Positions 62,393 to 64,000 of a stretch of DNA of 64,000 nt are shown here, piece by piece (the stretch's first letter is position 1; each line of letters opens with the position of its first letter). The notes under the pieces are model-generated. The model did no database searches and was not told the origin of the DNA. It saw nothing but the letters and a program-made list of their open reading frames with translations. The translations under genes and the position numbers were made by a program. Source of the stretch: WSZJ01 sp964590435 (GTDB lineage Bacteria > Planctomycetota > MHYJ01 > WSZJ01). The stretch is taken from the NCBI GenBank assembly GCA_964590435.1, contig CAZPWT010000012.1:1-64000 (forward strand). Direction: 5' to 3'.

Positions 62393-62416
62393 CCGCAGAG
62401 GGCGCAGAGGGCACAG
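62388..62416 (+). repeat. Nonamer-repeat single arm, CAGAGGG type
   Basis: GTTAGCCGCAGAGGGCGCAG and a further GAGGGCACAG: same unit as at 50105-50137. The rnpA stop codon (62390-62392) is part of it. No second arm was found. Confidence 0.65.
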
Positions 62417-62505
62417 TGATTCGTGAGAACAGGGCTTCTGCGTCCATCTTCGTGCGTGACCGTCGATTCCCACCAACCTTGCGCGGCCGCGCATTTTTTC
62501 CCGTC

Positions 62506-62631
62506 TTTTCTTATCCGTGCCAGGCTCGTGGCCGTATCCCCTGAAAATCCCGCCGTCATCCCGGCTGGTTCTTCTGCGGTCGGATGAAATTTCTGACAAA
62601 CGGCAACGAGCCTGGCGCGGACAGGAAAAGA
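62506..62631. repeat. Imperfect inverted repeat upstream of the selenoprotein gene
   Basis: CTTTTCTTATCCGTGCCAGG (then CTCG) at 62506-62529 and CGAGCCTGGCGCGGACAGGA (then AAAG) at 62608-62631 are complementary at 21 of 24 positions, around a ~78-nt centre. The rest of the 408-bp gap 62393-62800 has no credible gene. Confidence 0.6.
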
Positions 62632-62765
62632 TACGAAAGGATGCGATTGCACGTCGCTCGTGCGAATTGTTCCTGGGCCGCCATGGGAATTCGGTGGTGT
62701 TCCGTGCAGGACCGGGCATGAACGCCGCCAGGCTCACCGACGGACCTCCAGTCTTCCACCGCTGC

Positions 62766-62771
62766 TACAAT
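62766..62771 (+). promoter_or_regulatory. Putative -10 (TACAAT) of the selenoprotein - yidD unit
   Basis: TACAAT 29 nt before the GTG at 62801; the leader has GGGAG about 8 nt before the start. Confidence 0.5.
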
Positions 62772-62800
62772 CCTGGTCCCCTTCCCTTGGGAGCACCGCC

Positions 62801-63580
62801 GTGAACCTCCGATTCGCCGCCCTCCTCTCCCTCGCGCTCTCCCCGCTCCTGACGACCATCGTCGCCAGCGAGGATCCGAAACCTGCCGGAGATACTCCCG
62901 TGCTCGTCGAGCTCTTCTCAAGCCAGGGCTGAGAGTCCTGCCCCCCCGCCGAGGAGTTCCTCGGCAAGGTCGCGAAGCGCGAAAAGGGATTCGAGAACGC
63001 GATCGCGCTCGTGTACCACGTGGACTACTGGGACAAGCTGGGGTGGAAGGACCCGTTCGGCTCGAAGCAGATGACGGAAGCGCAGAACCAGTACGCTAAG
63101 CCGCTGGGGCTGCGCGGCATGTACACGCCGATGATCGTCGTGAGCGGCGCAATGCACACGGCGAACTCCGGGGAGGCCGTGAAGCGGATCGAGGCTGACG
63201 ACAAGGCGGCCGTGGTCGCGACCGTGACTGCAACGGGAAAACGTACGGCCACCCACGCGTTCATCGAAGCGAACGTCGCGCTGCCCAAGGACGTGAATCC
63301 GGCGGTCGAGGTCACGGTCGCCATCGCGGAGAACAACCTGACGACGGAGATCAAAGCTGGCGAGCTGAAGGGCCATACCGTCACCGAGCACGGGGTGGTC
63401 CGCTTCCTGTCCAAGGCCTGCGTCATCGACAAGGACGGCAACGTCGCCGCCCAGATCTCCATGGGCAAGGATTGGAAACCGGAGAATCTCTACGCCGTCG
63501 TCATCGTGCGCGACCCCGCCACGAGGAAGGTCCTGGGCGCCGCCCGCCTCGACTGGAAGGACGTCACCGGGCAAAAGTGA
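62801..63580 (+). CDS. DUF1223-type thioredoxin-fold selenoprotein (in-frame TGA read as Sec44)
   Basis: 259 residues if TGA at 62930-62932 is decoded as selenocysteine. Signal peptide (1-~24), then VLVELFSSQG-U-ESCPPAEEFL, where DUF1223 proteins normally have SQGCSSCPP: Sec replaces the first Cys of the CxxC redox pair and the second Cys (47) is kept. HVDYWDKLGWKDPFGS, YAKPLGLRGMYTPMIVVSG and a C-terminal beta domain follow in the same frame to the stop at 63578. Without readthrough only a 43-residue stub would be made. DUF1223 proteins are secreted and of unknown function; a thiol/selenol oxidoreductase is likely. yidD starts inside the stop (TGATG). Confidence 0.88.
62948..62965 (+). promoter_or_regulatory. 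Candidate bacterial SECIS hairpin
   Basis: GCCGAGG - AGTT - CCTCGGC, a perfect 7-bp stem with a 4-nt loop that begins 22 nt after the TGA and has G at its second position. These fit the known bacterial SECIS pattern (short stem, small loop with an early G, loop roughly 16-37 nt downstream). The same bases encode AEEFLG. Confidence 0.75.
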
Positions 63581-63855
63581 TGCGCATCCCCTGGTACGAG
63601 TGGCCGTTCGAACCCGTGCGCTGGCTGTGCATCGGCGCCATGTGGGTCTACCGCAACACGCTCTCGCGCATCATGCCCGACATCTGCCGGTTCCAGCCGA
63701 CGTGCGGCGCATACGTGCTCGAGGCGCTCCAGAAGCGCGGGCTGTTCGTCGGCGGCTGGCTCGGGCTCCGGCGGCTGTGCCGCTGCCACCCGTGGGGCGG
63801 ATTCGGGCACGATCCCGTGCCGGAAAAGCCCGCGCGGCGTCCTCCGTCGAATTAG
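63580..63855 (+). CDS. yidD: YidD, membrane protein insertion efficiency factor
   Basis: 91 residues. CRFQPTCGAYVLEALQKRG, GLRRLCRCHPWGGFGHDPVP is the full YidD signature with three conserved Cys. Helps YidC-dependent insertion at the inner membrane. rnpA and yidD are usually adjacent; here the selenoprotein gene separates them, and yidC is 46 kb away. Confidence 0.92.
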   Translation: MRIPWYEWPFEPVRWLCIGAMWVYRNTLSRIMPDICRFQPTCGAYVLEALQKRGLFVGGWLGLRRLCRCHPWGGFGHDPVPEKPARRPPSN

Positions 63856-64000
63856 GCCTTCGCCGCCAGCCCGATCATCCGCTCGATCGTCTCCGCCTCC
63901 AGCGCCAGCGCTTCGCGAACGGCCTCGCGTGAAGCGGCGACGAGAAAGCGGCGCAGCGCGCGGGCCAGGGCCGTCGTGAGCGGCGCGGCGGCGACGTGGT
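63852..64000 (-). CDS. C-terminal fragment of an unidentified gene, cut by the window edge
   Basis: 49 codons are visible, ending in TAA whose bases overlap the yidD stop. The tail is helical (TALARALRRFLVAASREAVR, EALALEAETIERMIGLAAKA). Too short to assign. Confidence 0.5.
   Translation of the reverse strand, partial: HVAAAPLTTALARALRRFLVAASREAVREALALEAETIERMIGLAAKA

Noticed and set aside
62506..62800. Small protein genes in the gap between rnpA and the selenoprotein
   Set aside because: Short frames there have no ribosome site, family similarity or consistent codon bias.
62393..62800. RNase P RNA or another known housekeeping RNA near rnpA
   Set aside because: I could not find the conserved RNase P RNA core sequences; the region is explained by repeats and a promoter.
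62801..63580. Reading the TGA at 62930 as a nonsense mutation making a pseudogene
   Set aside because: The rest of the frame is intact for over 210 codons, the TGA replaces exactly the redox Cys, and a SECIS-like hairpin follows; a random nonsense mutation would not be expected to coincide with all three.

Overview
The window reads as a chromosome segment of a high-GC (roughly 68-70% by eye), Gram-negative-type bacterium. The diderm inference rests on two lipobox lipoproteins, a YidC with a large periplasmic domain, an alpha-2-macroglobulin and secreted multihaem cytochromes. Respiration uses menaquinone made by the futalosine route (MqnE), a Rieske/cytochrome b complex, an 11-haem cytochrome c and selenium: a selenocysteine codon sits in a thioredoxin-like gene near the right end. 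No rRNA or other phylogenetic marker was seen. Planctomycetota or another high-GC environmental lineage would fit, but this is a guess. I see no prophage, IS transposase, CRISPR array or origin.

Layout. 0.16-4 kb: CapA-like lipoprotein and a membrane glycosyltransferase-like protein. 4.2-7.1 kb: tightly overlapping Rieske - cytochrome b - 11-haem cytochrome operon. 7.1-12.6 kb: PrmA fused to a VOC domain, membrane protein, PilT, a PilT-N-like protein without ATPase, RmlB. 12.6-17.6 kb: NrdR, secreted protein, then a UPF0434-like zinc protein - YidC - MnmE run. 17.6-21.2 kb: two ferredoxins, a YHS/haem protein and a dihaem cytochrome. 21-26.4 kb: membrane protein pair, FtsQ-like protein, GlcD-like oxidase, helical protein. 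26.5-29.9 kb: a broken VapBC remnant, a DUF3368/UPF0175 toxin-antitoxin pair, FGE-like lipoprotein, GNAT, cupin and Rieske ferredoxin. 30-37 kb: membrane protein and a 1957-residue alpha-2-macroglobulin with an intact thioester motif. 37-42 kb: membrane/zinc proteins, metallo-beta-lactamase-fold hydrolase, MqnE, rhodanese, membrane protein. 42.1-42.75 kb: tRNA-Leu followed by a small repeat-bounded four-helix-bundle gene. 42.7-46.6 kb: RtcA, SPFH protein, transglutaminase-like protein, lipoprotein. 46.8-50 kb: TldE/TldD. 50.3-53.1 kb: UvrA. 53.1-62 kb: one long minus-strand operon of zinc-ribbon/B-box membrane proteins with RDD, SpoIIM-like, DUF58, MoxR, DUF4350 and DUF4129-like proteins. 62-64 kb: RnpA, the selenoprotein, YidD and the 3' end of an unidentified gene.

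Most notable points. (1) A DUF1223-type thioredoxin-fold protein whose first redox cysteine is an in-frame TGA, followed by a hairpin with the geometry of a bacterial SECIS element. (2) A family of intergenic repeats built on 7-nt (and 9-nt) periods, often paired as inverted arms and often reaching into the stop codon of a gene; one pair brackets a four-helix-bundle gene beside tRNA-Leu like a mini-element. (3) Recurrent TAnnnT hexamers exactly 6-7 nt before start codons, implying leaderless mRNAs. (4) A PrmA-VOC fusion, a TldE with a Lys/Ala-rich tail, an RDD gene that seems to need a CTG start, and a doubly broken VapBC locus.
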